This document shows, one piece after another, positions 42,251 through 50,725 of a stretch of DNA of 63,096 nucleotides. A program made the position numbers and the translations under genes. Source of the DNA: CALJFL01 sp039964455 (lineage in GTDB: Bacteria > Pseudomonadota > Gammaproteobacteria > Pseudomonadales > Halieaceae); NCBI GenBank assembly GCA_039964455.1, contig JBDVXK010000020.1:1-63096 (forward strand). Direction: 5' to 3'. The notes under the pieces are model-generated. The model did no database searches. It saw nothing but the letters and a program-made list of their open reading frames with translations, and was not told where the DNA came from. Position 1 is the stretch's first letter; every line of letters starts with the position of its first letter.

Positions 42251-43981
42251 ATGTCCTACCAGGTACTAGCGCGCAAATGGCGCCCCGGCAATTTCAGTGA
42301 AATGGTGGGCCAGGAGCACGTTTTACAGGCACTTGTTAACGCCCTCGATCACGATCGACTGCACCATGCCTACCTGTTTACAGGTACGCGAGGGGTCGGT
42401 AAAACGACGATTGCGCGCATTTTTGCCAAGTGTCTCAATTGCGAAGTGGGGGTAAGTTCTCACCCCTGCGGCGAGTGCAGTGCCTGTCTGGAAGTTGCCG
42501 AGGGTCGCAGTGTTGATCTGCTGGAGGTCGATGCGGCATCCCAGACGAAGGTTGACCAAACCCGAGAACTACTCGACAACGTGCAATACCTGCCCACTCG
42601 CGGACGCTACAAGGTGTATCTGATTGACGAAGTGCACATGCTGTCCGGACACAGTTTTAATGCTTTGCTGAAAACCCTTGAGGAACCGCCGCCACATGTG
42701 AAATTCCTGCTGGCGACGACGGACCCGCAGAAGCTGCCGGCAACCGTGCTTTCCCGCTGCCTGCAATTCAACCTGAAGAACATGCCACCCGAGCAGATTG
42801 TGGGCCACCTCGCCCATGTTCTGGGGGAAGAAATGATCAGCTTCGAGGAGCCTGCACTGTGGTTGTTGGGCCGAGCCGCGGCTGGCAGCATGCGTGATGC
42901 ATTGAGTTTGACTGATCAGGCTATCGCTTTCGGTTCGGGCACAGTTGTCGAGGCCGATGTGCGTAGCATGCTCGGTACAGTGGATCTCAGCTTCGTGTAT
43001 CAGTTGCTTGAGGCATTGGCAGAGGGGGATCCTGCCGCCGTGTTGGATGTGGTCGGTCGCATGGGTGAGCACGCACCTGACTTTGAGGGTAGTCTGGACG
43101 AGTTGATCGCGCTGTTACATCGCGCGGCGGTTGCTCAGGCTGTGCCTGGTGCCGTAGACAACAGCTGGGGTGATGCGCAGCGGGTGCTGGCGATCGCAGG
43201 CTTGTTTAGCGCAGAAGACGTACAGCTTTTTTATCAAATAGCGATCAATGGCAAGCGAGACCTGGCGATGGCGGTTGATCCACGCAGTGGCTTTGAGATG
43301 GTGCTGCTGCGTATGATTGCTTTCAGACCAGTTGCTGTACTTGATACTGCGCTGGCGCCGGGAGATCTTCAGGAAGTACCGGCTGCTGCCGCACAAACTG
43401 CCGCCGTCGAGGTCGGCTCACCGGTAAAAAAGCCCCCTGAGGTGTCGGTAACTGCGGCACCGGCAGAGCAGCCCTCAGTCGAAAAGCTCAGGGCAGCAGT
43501 TCCACCGCTGCCGCAACCACCTGCGACTAATGAGCAACCTCCTGTAGAGCCGCCGGCATCTGCGGTGGCCGTTGCCGCTGAATCTCTGGCGGCGTTAACA
43601 CCAGACAGCTGGGCAGATACATTGGATTCGCTAGGTTTGATCGGTAGCGTTGCCAATGTTGCATCGAATTGTGAGTTGCGGGACAGCAGCGATGGAACGC
43701 TGAGCTTTGTGCTGGATGCGGACAACGCGGCTTTGTTTAACGAAGGGCATGTAGACAAGATCAGTCTTGCACTTGGGAACTATTTTGATCAGCCGGTTTC
43801 CATCTCTATAACGCCGGGAGAGGTTCAGCGGGAGACGCCCGCCAGGCGTACAGAAAGGCTGCTTGAAGAAAGGCAGCAGCAGGCGGTTCAGGATATTGAA
43901 TGCGACGAATTATTACAGGGGCTTATCAAGCGTTTTGACGGTGAGCTGGACCGTGCTTCGATCATGCCGCTGGATAGCTAG
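42251..43981 (+). CDS. dnaX: DNA polymerase III subunits tau and gamma
   Basis: A 576-residue clamp-loader ATPase. Walker A 'GTRGVGKTT' is at about 45-53, a zinc module has cysteines C64, C73, C76 and C79, Walker B 'VYLIDEVHML' follows, and the sensor-1 region is 'LLATTDPQKLPATVLSRC'. A Pro/Ala-rich linker (about 380-450) leads to the tau C-terminal domain that binds the polymerase. At 43426-43432 the slippery heptamer A-AAA-AAG lies in frame, with a downstream stem-loop and an immediate -1 stop, so a 396-residue gamma form is predicted (see the separate feature). It heads a long operon with ybaB and recR. Confidence 0.96.
   Translation: MSYQVLARKWRPGNFSEMVGQEHVLQALVNALDHDRLHHAYLFTGTRGVGKTTIARIFAKCLNCEVGVSSHPCGECSACLEVAEGRSVDLLEVDAASQTKVDQTRELLDNVQYLPTRGRYKVYLIDEVHMLSGHSFNALLKTLEEPPPHVKFLLATTDPQKLPATVLSRCLQFNLKNMPPEQIVGHLAHVLGEEMISFEEPALWLLGRAAAGSMRDALSLTDQAIAFGSGTVVEADVRSMLGTVDLSFVYQLLEALAEGDPAAVLDVVGRMGEHAPDFEGSLDELIALLHRAAVAQAVPGAVDNSWGDAQRVLAIAGLFSAEDVQLFYQIAINGKRDLAMAVDPRSGFEMVLLRMIAFRPVAVLDTALAPGDLQEVPAAAAQTAAVEVGSPVKKPPEVSVTAAPAEQPSVEKLRAAVPPLPQPPATNEQPPVEPPASAVAVAAESLAALTPDSWADTLDSLGLIGSVANVASNCELRDSSDGTLSFVLDADNAALFNEGHVDKISLALGNYFDQPVSISITPGEVQRETPARRTERLLEERQQQAVQDIECDELLQGLIKRFDGELDRASIMPLDS
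43409..43478 (+). promoter_or_regulatory. Programmed -1 ribosomal frameshift site in dnaX
   Basis: Elements in order: SD-like GAGG at 43409-43412; slippery A-AAA-AAG at 43426-43432 in the same phase as in E. coli dnaX (GTA-AAA-AAG); after slipping, the next codons are GCC CCC TGA, stopping at 43438-43440. Downstream, TGTCGGT (43443-43449) pairs with ACCGGCA (43459-43465) and CTGAGG (43437-43442) pairs with CCTCAG (43473-43478) to make an extended structure. Predicted gamma: residues 1-394 plus Ala-Pro. Confidence 0.8.
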
Positions 43982-43990
43982 GGAGACAGA

Positions 43991-44314
43991 ATGAAGGGAA
44001 GTATCACAGAGTTAATGGCTCAGGCCCAGAAGATGCAGGCCGACATGCAGAAGGCCCAGGAAGAGCTTGCCAGTGCCGAAGTGCAGGGGCAGGCAGCAGC
44101 GGGGCTGGTCAATGTGCTCATGACCGGCCGCTACGACGTGAAACGGGTAACAATTGATGACAGCGTTTTCAGCGAGGACAAAGAAGTGCTTGAGGATCTG
44201 CTGGCTGCAGCAGTGAATGACGCCGTCCGGAAAGTGGAGGCGCAAAATAAAGAGGCGATGTCAGGCTTTGCTTCCGGCCTGAACCTGCCCGCCGGCTTCA
44301 AGTTGCCGTTCTGA
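43991..44314 (+). CDS. ybaB: YbaB/EbfC nucleoid-associated protein
   Basis: A 107-residue DNA-binding dimer of the YbaB/EbfC family. Helical N-terminus 'ELMAQAQKMQADMQKAQEEL' and the core 'LMTGRYDVKRVTIDDSVF' are typical, ending in a Gly/Leu-rich tail. It binds DNA as tweezer-like dimers and is genetically linked to dnaX and recR; its precise role is not settled. It starts 9 bases after dnaX with an AGGGAGACAG ribosome-binding site and is followed by recR. Confidence 0.93.
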   Translation: MKGSITELMAQAQKMQADMQKAQEELASAEVQGQAAAGLVNVLMTGRYDVKRVTIDDSVFSEDKEVLEDLLAAAVNDAVRKVEAQNKEAMSGFASGLNLPAGFKLPF

Positions 44315-44330
44315 TTATCCGCCGGTCCCT

Positions 44331-44942
44331 ATGAAATTCAGTCCCGCCCTGGCCAACCTGATTGATGCACTGCGCTGCCTGCCCGGGGTTGGTCCCAAGT
44401 CTGCGCAAAGAATGACGCTGCACTTGCTGGAACGAGATCGCGAGGGCGCGGCGGCGCTGGCAGAGGCTTTGGCAGTGGCTGTCGATAAAGTCGACCATTG
44501 TAGTCGTTGCCGCAATTTCACCGAACTGGACGTTTGCGAAATCTGCTCCGATCCACGCCGTGACGGAAAAACCATCTGCGTTGTCGAGACTCCCGCCGAT
44601 GTGCTGGCGATTGAACAAAGCGGTAGTTATCGAGGTATTTATTTTGTGTTGATGGGTCATTTGTCGCCTATTGACGGCATAGGTCCGGCAGAGATTGGTT
44701 TAGATTCCTTTCAAGCCCGCGTGCTGGCCGAAGGTATTGAAGAGGTGATTCTGGCCACAAACCCCACCGTTGAGGGTGAGGCGACAGCCTATTATCTGAC
44801 CGAACAGCTATCGCGGCAGGGGGTGCGCATGTCGCGTATCGCTCACGGGGTGCCGCTGGGCGGTGAGCTGGAGTACGTGGACGGCACTACGCTGGCACAC
44901 GCTTTGAGTGGACGGCAGCCAATGAATACGGAGAGTCTGTGA
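44331..44942 (+). CDS. recR: Recombination protein RecR
   Basis: A 203-residue RecFOR-pathway protein that helps load RecA on gapped DNA. The helix-hairpin-helix 'LPGVGPKSAQRMTLHLL' is near residues 17-33, the zinc finger uses C57, C60, C69 and C72, and the Toprim segment begins 'ICVVETPADVLAIEQSG'. The TGA overlaps the rnd start by 3 bases. Part of the dnaX-ybaB-recR set. Confidence 0.96.
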   Translation: MKFSPALANLIDALRCLPGVGPKSAQRMTLHLLERDREGAAALAEALAVAVDKVDHCSRCRNFTELDVCEICSDPRRDGKTICVVETPADVLAIEQSGSYRGIYFVLMGHLSPIDGIGPAEIGLDSFQARVLAEGIEEVILATNPTVEGEATAYYLTEQLSRQGVRMSRIAHGVPLGGELEYVDGTTLAHALSGRQPMNTESL

Positions 44943-46054
44943 GCTGGGAATTGATTGAAACTGACGCTGGACTTGCCGAGGTGCTTTCGGAGGCGCAACA
45001 CGCCGACAGCGTTGTTATCGACACAGAGTTTATGCGGCGCAATACTTTTTTCCCCGAAGTCGCCCTCCTGCAAATCAGCTTTGGGGGCACAGCCTGGTTA
45101 ATTGACCCTCTGGGCATAACCAACCTGAATCCATTGATTAAGATTCTTACTGACCCGGCCGTGGTCAAGGTCCTGCATTCTGGCAGTGAAGATCTCGAGG
45201 TTTTTCAACGGTGGTTGGGCGTTTTGCCGCAGCCTTTATTCGATACACAGCGCGCTGCGGCTTTGCTCGACATGGGGTTTGGTCTCGGATACGGCGCCTT
45301 GGTAGAGGCTGTTTGTCAGGTGACGCTGGAAAAAGGTGAAACCCGCTCGGATTGGCTGCAGCGGCCTTTAACCGACTCCCAGTGTCACTATGCCGCCCAG
45401 GACGTTATTTATCTGCACGATGTGTGGCTGGCGTTGTCCCAAAAATGCCGAGAGCAGGATAAGTATGACTGGGTACTCGCCGATGGTGAGGATGCTATAG
45501 CCGGTCTCGCATCTAACGGACGCGACTATTTTCGTCGCATAAAGTCGGCATGGAAGCTGGATCGTCGACAGCTTGGCGCTTTGATCGCGATTTGCAGCTG
45601 GCGAGAGGAGGTGGCTCGTGAGCGTAACAAACCTCGTGGCTGGATCATCGACGATAAGGTTTGCTTGCAGCTGGCGCAGAATCTCCCTGCCTCGCAGGCA
45701 GAGTTAAAGGCCGCGGTGGAAATGCCGGCGCCGGCATTGCGTCGTTACGGCGAGCACCTTGTAGCTCTGTTGGAAGAGAATCGTGAGCTGCCGGCTGAGA
45801 GCCTGCCGCAGCGGTTACCAGCGCCCCTGTCATCGGCACAGCGAGACCGGGCCAAGAAGCTCAAGCAGCGCGTTCGCGAAATCGCGGTAACGCTGGGCAC
45901 TGCACCGGAGATTCTGTTGGGCAGCAAGGACTATGAAGTTTTGCTACGTGAGGTTGCTGGAGAGCAGCCAGAGTTACCCCGGCAGTGGCTGGGTTGGCGT
46001 AAAGAGGCGGTTCTTACCCCTTTGCGGGACCATCTTGAAAAGGCGGCCTCATGA
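44939..46054 (+). CDS. rnd: Ribonuclease D
   Basis: A 371-residue 3'-5' exoribonuclease that trims tRNA and other stable RNA. The DEDD exonuclease motifs appear as 'VVIDTEFMRR' (Exo I), 'VLHSGSEDLEVFQR' (Exo II) and 'DSQCHYAAQDVIYLHDVW' (Exo III), followed by the HRDC domain at about 205-285. GTG 44939 follows GGAG and overlaps recR. ATG of ycgL overlaps its end by 4 bases (ATGA). Confidence 0.94.
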   Translation: MSWELIETDAGLAEVLSEAQHADSVVIDTEFMRRNTFFPEVALLQISFGGTAWLIDPLGITNLNPLIKILTDPAVVKVLHSGSEDLEVFQRWLGVLPQPLFDTQRAAALLDMGFGLGYGALVEAVCQVTLEKGETRSDWLQRPLTDSQCHYAAQDVIYLHDVWLALSQKCREQDKYDWVLADGEDAIAGLASNGRDYFRRIKSAWKLDRRQLGALIAICSWREEVARERNKPRGWIIDDKVCLQLAQNLPASQAELKAAVEMPAPALRRYGEHLVALLEENRELPAESLPQRLPAPLSSAQRDRAKKLKQRVREIAVTLGTAPEILLGSKDYEVLLREVAGEQPELPRQWLGWRKEAVLTPLRDHLEKAAS

Positions 46055-46323
46055 GTCTTTTGTGTGAGGTGTTTCGCAGTCCGCGCAAGACTGAAACGTA
46101 TCTCTATATTGACAAGCAAGCGGGCTTGGCCAAGGTCCCGGAGAGTCTTCTGGCACAGTTTGGTGAGCCCGAGTCAGTGATGACGCTATTGCTGACAGCT
46201 GACAGAAAGTTGGCCCGTGCTTCTGCTGCTGAGGTACTTACCAGTATTGAAGAGAAGGGTTTTTTTCTGCAGATGCCTCCTACACCAGCAGAGTTACTGT
46301 CCCGGGAACGCGCGCGTGAGTGA
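46051..46323 (+). CDS. ycgL: YcgL domain-containing protein
   Basis: A 90-residue protein of the YcgL family, recognisable from 'CEVFRSPRKTETYLYIDK' and 'VPESLLAQFGEPE', with the C-terminal 'GFFLQMPP'. Function unknown; a small alpha/beta protein found only in gammaproteobacteria as far as I recall. It overlaps rnd upstream and ycgN downstream, so the three are translated from one message. Confidence 0.88.
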   Translation: MSLLCEVFRSPRKTETYLYIDKQAGLAKVPESLLAQFGEPESVMTLLLTADRKLARASAAEVLTSIEEKGFFLQMPPTPAELLSRERARE

Positions 46324-46753
46324 TTGGTTCAATACTGTACCGCTTGAAGAGCTCGATAAGCAGCAGTGGGAAGCTCTGTGTGATGGCTGTGCCAAGTGCT
46401 GTCTGCACAAACTCGAGGACGAGGATACCGGCGAAATTTTTTTCACCCGGGTTCGGTGTCGTTATCTCGACGAGGCAAGCTGTCGCTGCCAGGACTATAG
46501 CCGGCGGTCAGAGTTAATGCCCAATTGCATTCACCTGAGCCGCGACAACACCCGCGACCTCAACTGGCTCCCGTCTACCTGTGCTTATCGACTTCGGGCT
46601 GCGGGCGAGCCGCTGCGCGACTGGCATCCGTTGGTTAGTGGAAACAGCGCGTCTGTTCACGAGGCGGGTATATCGATCAAAGGACGCGCCATCTCGGATG
46701 AATATGTGCATCCTGACGGCTATGATGAGCATGTGGTGAACTGGGTAGAGTAG
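46316..46753 (+). CDS. ycgN: YcgN-family cysteine-cluster protein
   Basis: A 145-residue protein with the YcgN cysteine array: C22, C25, C28, C29, C48, C56, C58 and C71 ('LCDGCAKCCLHKLED', 'RCRYLDEASCRCQDY', 'PNCIHLS'), fitting an Fe-S or zinc cluster protein. Function unknown. GTG 46316 overlaps the ycgL stop by 8 bases and gives the standard N-terminus; a longer in-frame reading begins inside ycgL. Adjacent placement with ycgL is conserved in the group. Confidence 0.88.
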   Translation: MSDWFNTVPLEELDKQQWEALCDGCAKCCLHKLEDEDTGEIFFTRVRCRYLDEASCRCQDYSRRSELMPNCIHLSRDNTRDLNWLPSTCAYRLRAAGEPLRDWHPLVSGNSASVHEAGISIKGRAISDEYVHPDGYDEHVVNWVE

Positions 46754-46762
46754 GAGAGGGCA

Positions 46763-47128
46763 GTGCTGGACGAAAGTTCTTATACAACAGCGATATACGT
46801 CTACGTTGGCGCGGCATGTATGGCGCTACTGTGCCTGTTGTGGTGGCTGCGACGCAGCTGGCGGCCAGCTTGGTTGGCGCTTTTTATTCTTGTTTCTGCG
46901 GCTATTTTACTCACCCCGGCCTATCCGCAGCCCGGGGTGGCAACAATGGCCCCTGCGCTGGTAGTTGCCGCTTTTCAAATATTAACAGAGGGCGTGGAAG
47001 CGGCTCAGCATGCGCTTAAGCCCCTGGGTGTCATGGTGGCGCTGGCTGTTACGCTGGCTCTGCTTTTGCGTCTAAGCGTTTTTCGAAGACGCGCAGTACC
47101 GCCTGCAGAACCGGCAGCCGAAGCCTGA
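46763..47128 (+). CDS. Small inner-membrane protein of unknown function
   Basis: A 121-residue protein, mostly hydrophobic: predicted helices at about 11-30, 34-52 and 83-106 with an 'RRSWRP' positive loop and a cytoplasmic 'FRRRAVPP' tail. No motif I recognise. GTG 46763 has GAGAGGGCA upstream. It lies 9 bases after ycgN and 7 bases before a VWA-domain exported protein, so it is probably its operon partner and may anchor it. Confidence 0.7.
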   Translation: MLDESSYTTAIYVYVGAACMALLCLLWWLRRSWRPAWLALFILVSAAILLTPAYPQPGVATMAPALVVAAFQILTEGVEAAQHALKPLGVMVALAVTLALLLRLSVFRRRAVPPAEPAAEA

Positions 47129-47135
47129 GTTCTCG

Positions 47136-48635
47136 ATGCTACTGAAACGACTTTCGCGCCTATGCTGTAAGTTTCGCTGCGTTCTGCTCGCCGCCCTGGT
47201 GGTGACGGCGCATCCGGCTTTTGCCAAAGAGCCGCAAGATCTGCGCATCTTGATAGACAGTTCGGACAGCGTTTCCGCCGCCGCCACCAGCCTCAAACTG
47301 GCTGATTCGCTGGAGATGCTGGTGCAGCTGTTACCCGAAGGTTCCCGTGCTGGCGTTTGGGTTTTCGGCGCTGAGGTACATGAGCTGGTTGCGCCCCAGG
47401 AGATTGGTGCCTCTTGGCGCAAGCAAGCACAGCTTGCGCTGGACTCTATTGTGCCGACCGGTGATCTAAGTGACATTAACGCTGCAATCGATGCTGCCAC
47501 TGACGGGGTCGAAGCAGATAACGGGCCTGGTCCTGTTTCGGTGCTGCTGTTTTCCGATGGCAAGCTGGCGGTGTCCAGTTCACCCATGACGAATGCCAAC
47601 GCATCTCGCAAGCTACTGACCGAGCGTACCTCGTCACTTGCTGAAATGTCTGTACGCGTTCACACCGTTGCACTTAGCGATGACGCGGACAGGAACTTTC
47701 TGCATACACTTGCCCGTACCACTGACGGTCTGTCTCTGCGCGCACGCACGGACCGGGAATTACATGAAAGCCTGTTTCAGCTGTTGCAAACGGTAGTGCC
47801 GGGCTCGCGTGCTCCCCTAGTGGGCGGAGAGTTCCTTATCGACGCCGGGGTAAGCGCCTTTACCTCTGTTCTCTATCATCGGGGCAAGGTGGGGCGTATA
47901 GGGCTGCAAGCCCCAGGCGGAGATACACTCAGGCCCACTGGTGAGACCAAGGGGGCTGTCTGGTTTGTTAACGATACAGTCGCGCTGGCCACAGTCAAAT
48001 CCCCGGAGCCTGGTCGTTGGAGCCTGCGGGCGCCGAATCTCGAAGATGCTCAGGTTCGACTTGATACCAGGCTTGGTATTGACCTTCTTGGTCCCGAACG
48101 GGAAGTCGGGACAGGAGAGCCCTTTGCTGTCCACCTTGTGTTGAAGTCTCCTGACGGTGTAGCACTTGTGGGAGACGCTGTTTCGCAGCTGGCGGTAAGC
48201 GTGCGGGTGCTGACGCCCGCCGGCGAAGAGCAGATGATTGATGTTGTCAGCGGCGACCGTGATGCTGATGGCCGATATGAGGTTAATATTCCGGCGCTGG
48301 CAATGGCTGGTCGCTATGAGCTCACCGCAATTGTGGGTTCGCCGGAGCCCAGCTACGAATTCCCGATCTTCATTGATGTGGTTGCCACGCAGTCTAAAGA
48401 AACAATTTCCACACGGGTTGAGGATATAACGCCCGAGGGGCTTGAAAAGCCGATCATCAGTTTGGGCGTTTTTGTGCTGGTAGCCCTCGCAATTCTATTG
48501 GCAGTTCTGAGACGTAGGCGACAGCGTAAGTTGGAGCTATGGCAGAACCGCTTTGATGACCCCGAAGGGAAGGGCGCTAGCGGCCTGTTTCCCGGCATTC
48601 GAACACAAACTGGCGAACATCCCAAGGTGCCTTGA
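47136..48635 (+). CDS. Exported VWA-domain protein with C-terminal membrane anchor
   Basis: A 499-residue protein. Signal peptide to about residue 30 ('VVTAHPAFA' then 'KEPQ'), a VWA domain from 36 with a complete MIDAS start DxSxS (D41, S43, S45), then beta-rich modules ('VGTGEPFAVHLVLKSPDG' resembles an Ig-like domain) and a membrane helix at about 439-458 followed by 'RRRRQRK' and a cytoplasmic tail. So most of it is periplasmic and bound by metal-dependent adhesion logic. Ligand unknown. The following gene, after 64 bases, is a MoxR ATPase, the usual helper of VWA proteins. Confidence 0.82.
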   Translation: MLLKRLSRLCCKFRCVLLAALVVTAHPAFAKEPQDLRILIDSSDSVSAAATSLKLADSLEMLVQLLPEGSRAGVWVFGAEVHELVAPQEIGASWRKQAQLALDSIVPTGDLSDINAAIDAATDGVEADNGPGPVSVLLFSDGKLAVSSSPMTNANASRKLLTERTSSLAEMSVRVHTVALSDDADRNFLHTLARTTDGLSLRARTDRELHESLFQLLQTVVPGSRAPLVGGEFLIDAGVSAFTSVLYHRGKVGRIGLQAPGGDTLRPTGETKGAVWFVNDTVALATVKSPEPGRWSLRAPNLEDAQVRLDTRLGIDLLGPEREVGTGEPFAVHLVLKSPDGVALVGDAVSQLAVSVRVLTPAGEEQMIDVVSGDRDADGRYEVNIPALAMAGRYELTAIVGSPEPSYEFPIFIDVVATQSKETISTRVEDITPEGLEKPIISLGVFVLVALAILLAVLRRRRQRKLELWQNRFDDPEGKGASGLFPGIRTQTGEHPKVP

Positions 48636-48699
48636 TTAGGCAGGGTGCAATCGGTACCCTTGTGCGCTTTCGCATTTCAGATGAGTGATTTTTAACGTG

Positions 48700-49545
48700 A
48701 TGAAATTCCAGGGAACAGAACGATACGTCGCCACCGATGACCTTCGGATGGCGGTTAATGCAGCGGTCGCCTTGGAGCGCCCTCTGTTGATCAAGGGCGA
48801 GCCGGGTACCGGTAAGACCATGCTGGCAGAAGAGGTCGCCCAGGCTCTGGACAAGCGGCTGATCCAGTGGCACATCAAGTCGACCACTAAGGCCCAGCAG
48901 GGGTTGTATGAGTACGATGCGGTATCGCGCCTGCGTGACTCGCAGTTGGGCGATGGCAAGGTTCACGATATTGCCAACTACATTAAGCGTGGCAAGCTTT
49001 GGGAGGCTTTTGATTCCGAGGAGCAGGTCGTTCTGCTTATTGATGAAGTCGACAAGGCAGACATTGAATTCCCCAATGACCTTCTGGTAGAGCTGGATCG
49101 CATGGAGTTTTTCGTCTACGAAACCGGCGAAACCATCAAGGCCAGGCATCGCCCCATCATCATTATCACCAGTAATAATGAAAAAGAACTGCCAGACGCT
49201 TTTCTGCGTCGCTGCTTCTTTCACTTCATCAACTTCCCCGACCGGGACACGATGCGCGAGATCGTCGACGTTCACCATCCCGATATTACCCAGGACCTGG
49301 TTCAGGAAGCGCTGGAAGTGTTCTTCGACGTCAGGGCTATTCCCGGACTGAAGAAAAAGCCCTCTACCTCTGAGCTTATCGACTGGTTGAAGCTGCTGAT
49401 GGCAGATGATATTCCCGACGAAATCCTCAAGGAGCGTGATCAGAGCAAGGCTATACCGCCACTGTATGGCGCACTGTTGAAGAACGAGCAGGACGTACAT
49501 CTGCTTGAACGTCTGGCCTTTATGCACAGGCGAGAGAGCCGCTAG
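48700..49545 (+). CDS. MoxR-family AAA+ ATPase (second copy)
   Basis: A 281-residue AAA+ ATPase with Walker A 'GEPGTGKT' at 33-40, Walker B 'VLLIDEVDKADIEF' and sensor 'IIITSNNEKELPDAFLRRC'. Unlike the copy at 18.8 kb it belongs to the branch paired with CoxE-like VWA proteins; the partner follows 4 bases downstream. ATG 48700 gives the standard N-terminus ('MKFQGTERYVATDD'); GTG 48685 is a poorer alternative. Role inferred: ATP-driven maturation of a partner protein. Confidence 0.92.
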   Translation: MKFQGTERYVATDDLRMAVNAAVALERPLLIKGEPGTGKTMLAEEVAQALDKRLIQWHIKSTTKAQQGLYEYDAVSRLRDSQLGDGKVHDIANYIKRGKLWEAFDSEEQVVLLIDEVDKADIEFPNDLLVELDRMEFFVYETGETIKARHRPIIIITSNNEKELPDAFLRRCFFHFINFPDRDTMREIVDVHHPDITQDLVQEALEVFFDVRAIPGLKKKPSTSELIDWLKLLMADDIPDEILKERDQSKAIPPLYGALLKNEQDVHLLERLAFMHRRESR

Positions 49546-49549
49546 CCCT

Positions 49550-50725
49550 ATGCTGATCAATTTTTTCCACGGTTTGCGTGATTCCGGGGTGCCGGTGACA
49601 ACGCGTGAACTGCTCGATCTGATGGAAGGTCTGGAGCGGCATATTGCGTTTGCCGATATGGACGACTTCTACTATTTCAGTCGCGCCTGTATGGTCAAGG
49701 ATGAGAAGTACTTCGATCGCTTTGACCGTGCTTTCGGTCTGCATTTCCAGCAGCTGGAAGCGCTGGACGACATCATTGAGGCCCTGATTCCTGACGACTG
49801 GTTGCGCAGTGAGTTCATGAAAAACCTCAGTGACGAAGAGAAGGAAAAAATTGAATCACTGGGCGGCTTGGAAAAACTCATTGAGGAATTCAAGAAACGC
49901 CTGGAAGAGCAAAAGGAGCGTCACGAAGGTGGCAACAAGTGGGTAGGCACAGGCGGCACGTCCCCCTTTGGCCAGGAAGGCTACCATCCCGAAGGTATTC
50001 GCGTCGGACCCAATGGCAAGAACAAAAAGGCCGTAAAGGTCTGGGATAAGCGCGATTTCAAAAACCTCGACGACTCCGTTGAGCTGGGTACGCGCAATAT
50101 CAAGATGGCGATGCGCAGGTTGCGTAAGTTTGCCCGAACTGGTGCGGCTGATGAGCTGGATCTTGACGACACAATCAGCTCGACGGCACGTAATGCAGGC
50201 CTGCTAGATATCAAGATGGTGCCCGAACGACACAATGCCGTGAAGGTCTTGCTGTTTTTTGATGTTGGCGGGTCCATGGATCCTCACGTCAGGGTCTGTG
50301 AAGAATTGTTCTCGGCCGCCCGTACCGAATTCAAACACATGGAGTACTTCTACTTTCATAACTTTATTTATGAAAGTGTCTGGCGGAATAATGTTCGTCG
50401 CCACAATGAACGTCTTCCCGTGCTCGATATCATGCATAAGTACAGCCACGACTATAAGGTGATCTTCATTGGGGACGCTTCCATGTCACCCTACGAGATC
50501 GTCCAGCCAGGCGGCTCAGTGGAGCACTGGAACGAGGAGCCCGGTGAGCTTTGGATGCGGCGCTTGCGCGAAACCTACGAAAAGGTCATCTGGATCAACC
50601 CTGTACCGGAAGACGAGTGGGAGTACACCCAGTCCATCGCGATCGCTAACCAGTTGATGGAAAACAAGATGTACCCGCTGACCCTGAAGGGTCTGGAAGA
50701 GGGCATGTCCTACCTGTCAAAGTGA
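49550..50725 (+). CDS. CoxE-like VWA-domain protein
   Basis: A 391-residue cytoplasmic protein (no signal or membrane helix). A helical N-terminal half with a charged segment 'LIEEFKKRLEEQKERHEGG' leads to a VWA domain whose MIDAS begins at D238 ('FFDVGGSMDPH', DxGxS). Typical partner of MoxR ATPases; CoxD/CoxE-type pairs help insert metal cofactors in CO dehydrogenase, but no such enzyme is near. It follows MoxR by 4 bases. Its last 9 bases overlap the convergent methyltransferase gene. Confidence 0.9.
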   Translation: MLINFFHGLRDSGVPVTTRELLDLMEGLERHIAFADMDDFYYFSRACMVKDEKYFDRFDRAFGLHFQQLEALDDIIEALIPDDWLRSEFMKNLSDEEKEKIESLGGLEKLIEEFKKRLEEQKERHEGGNKWVGTGGTSPFGQEGYHPEGIRVGPNGKNKKAVKVWDKRDFKNLDDSVELGTRNIKMAMRRLRKFARTGAADELDLDDTISSTARNAGLLDIKMVPERHNAVKVLLFFDVGGSMDPHVRVCEELFSAARTEFKHMEYFYFHNFIYESVWRNNVRRHNERLPVLDIMHKYSHDYKVIFIGDASMSPYEIVQPGGSVEHWNEEPGELWMRRLRETYEKVIWINPVPEDEWEYTQSIAIANQLMENKMYPLTLKGLEEGMSYLSK

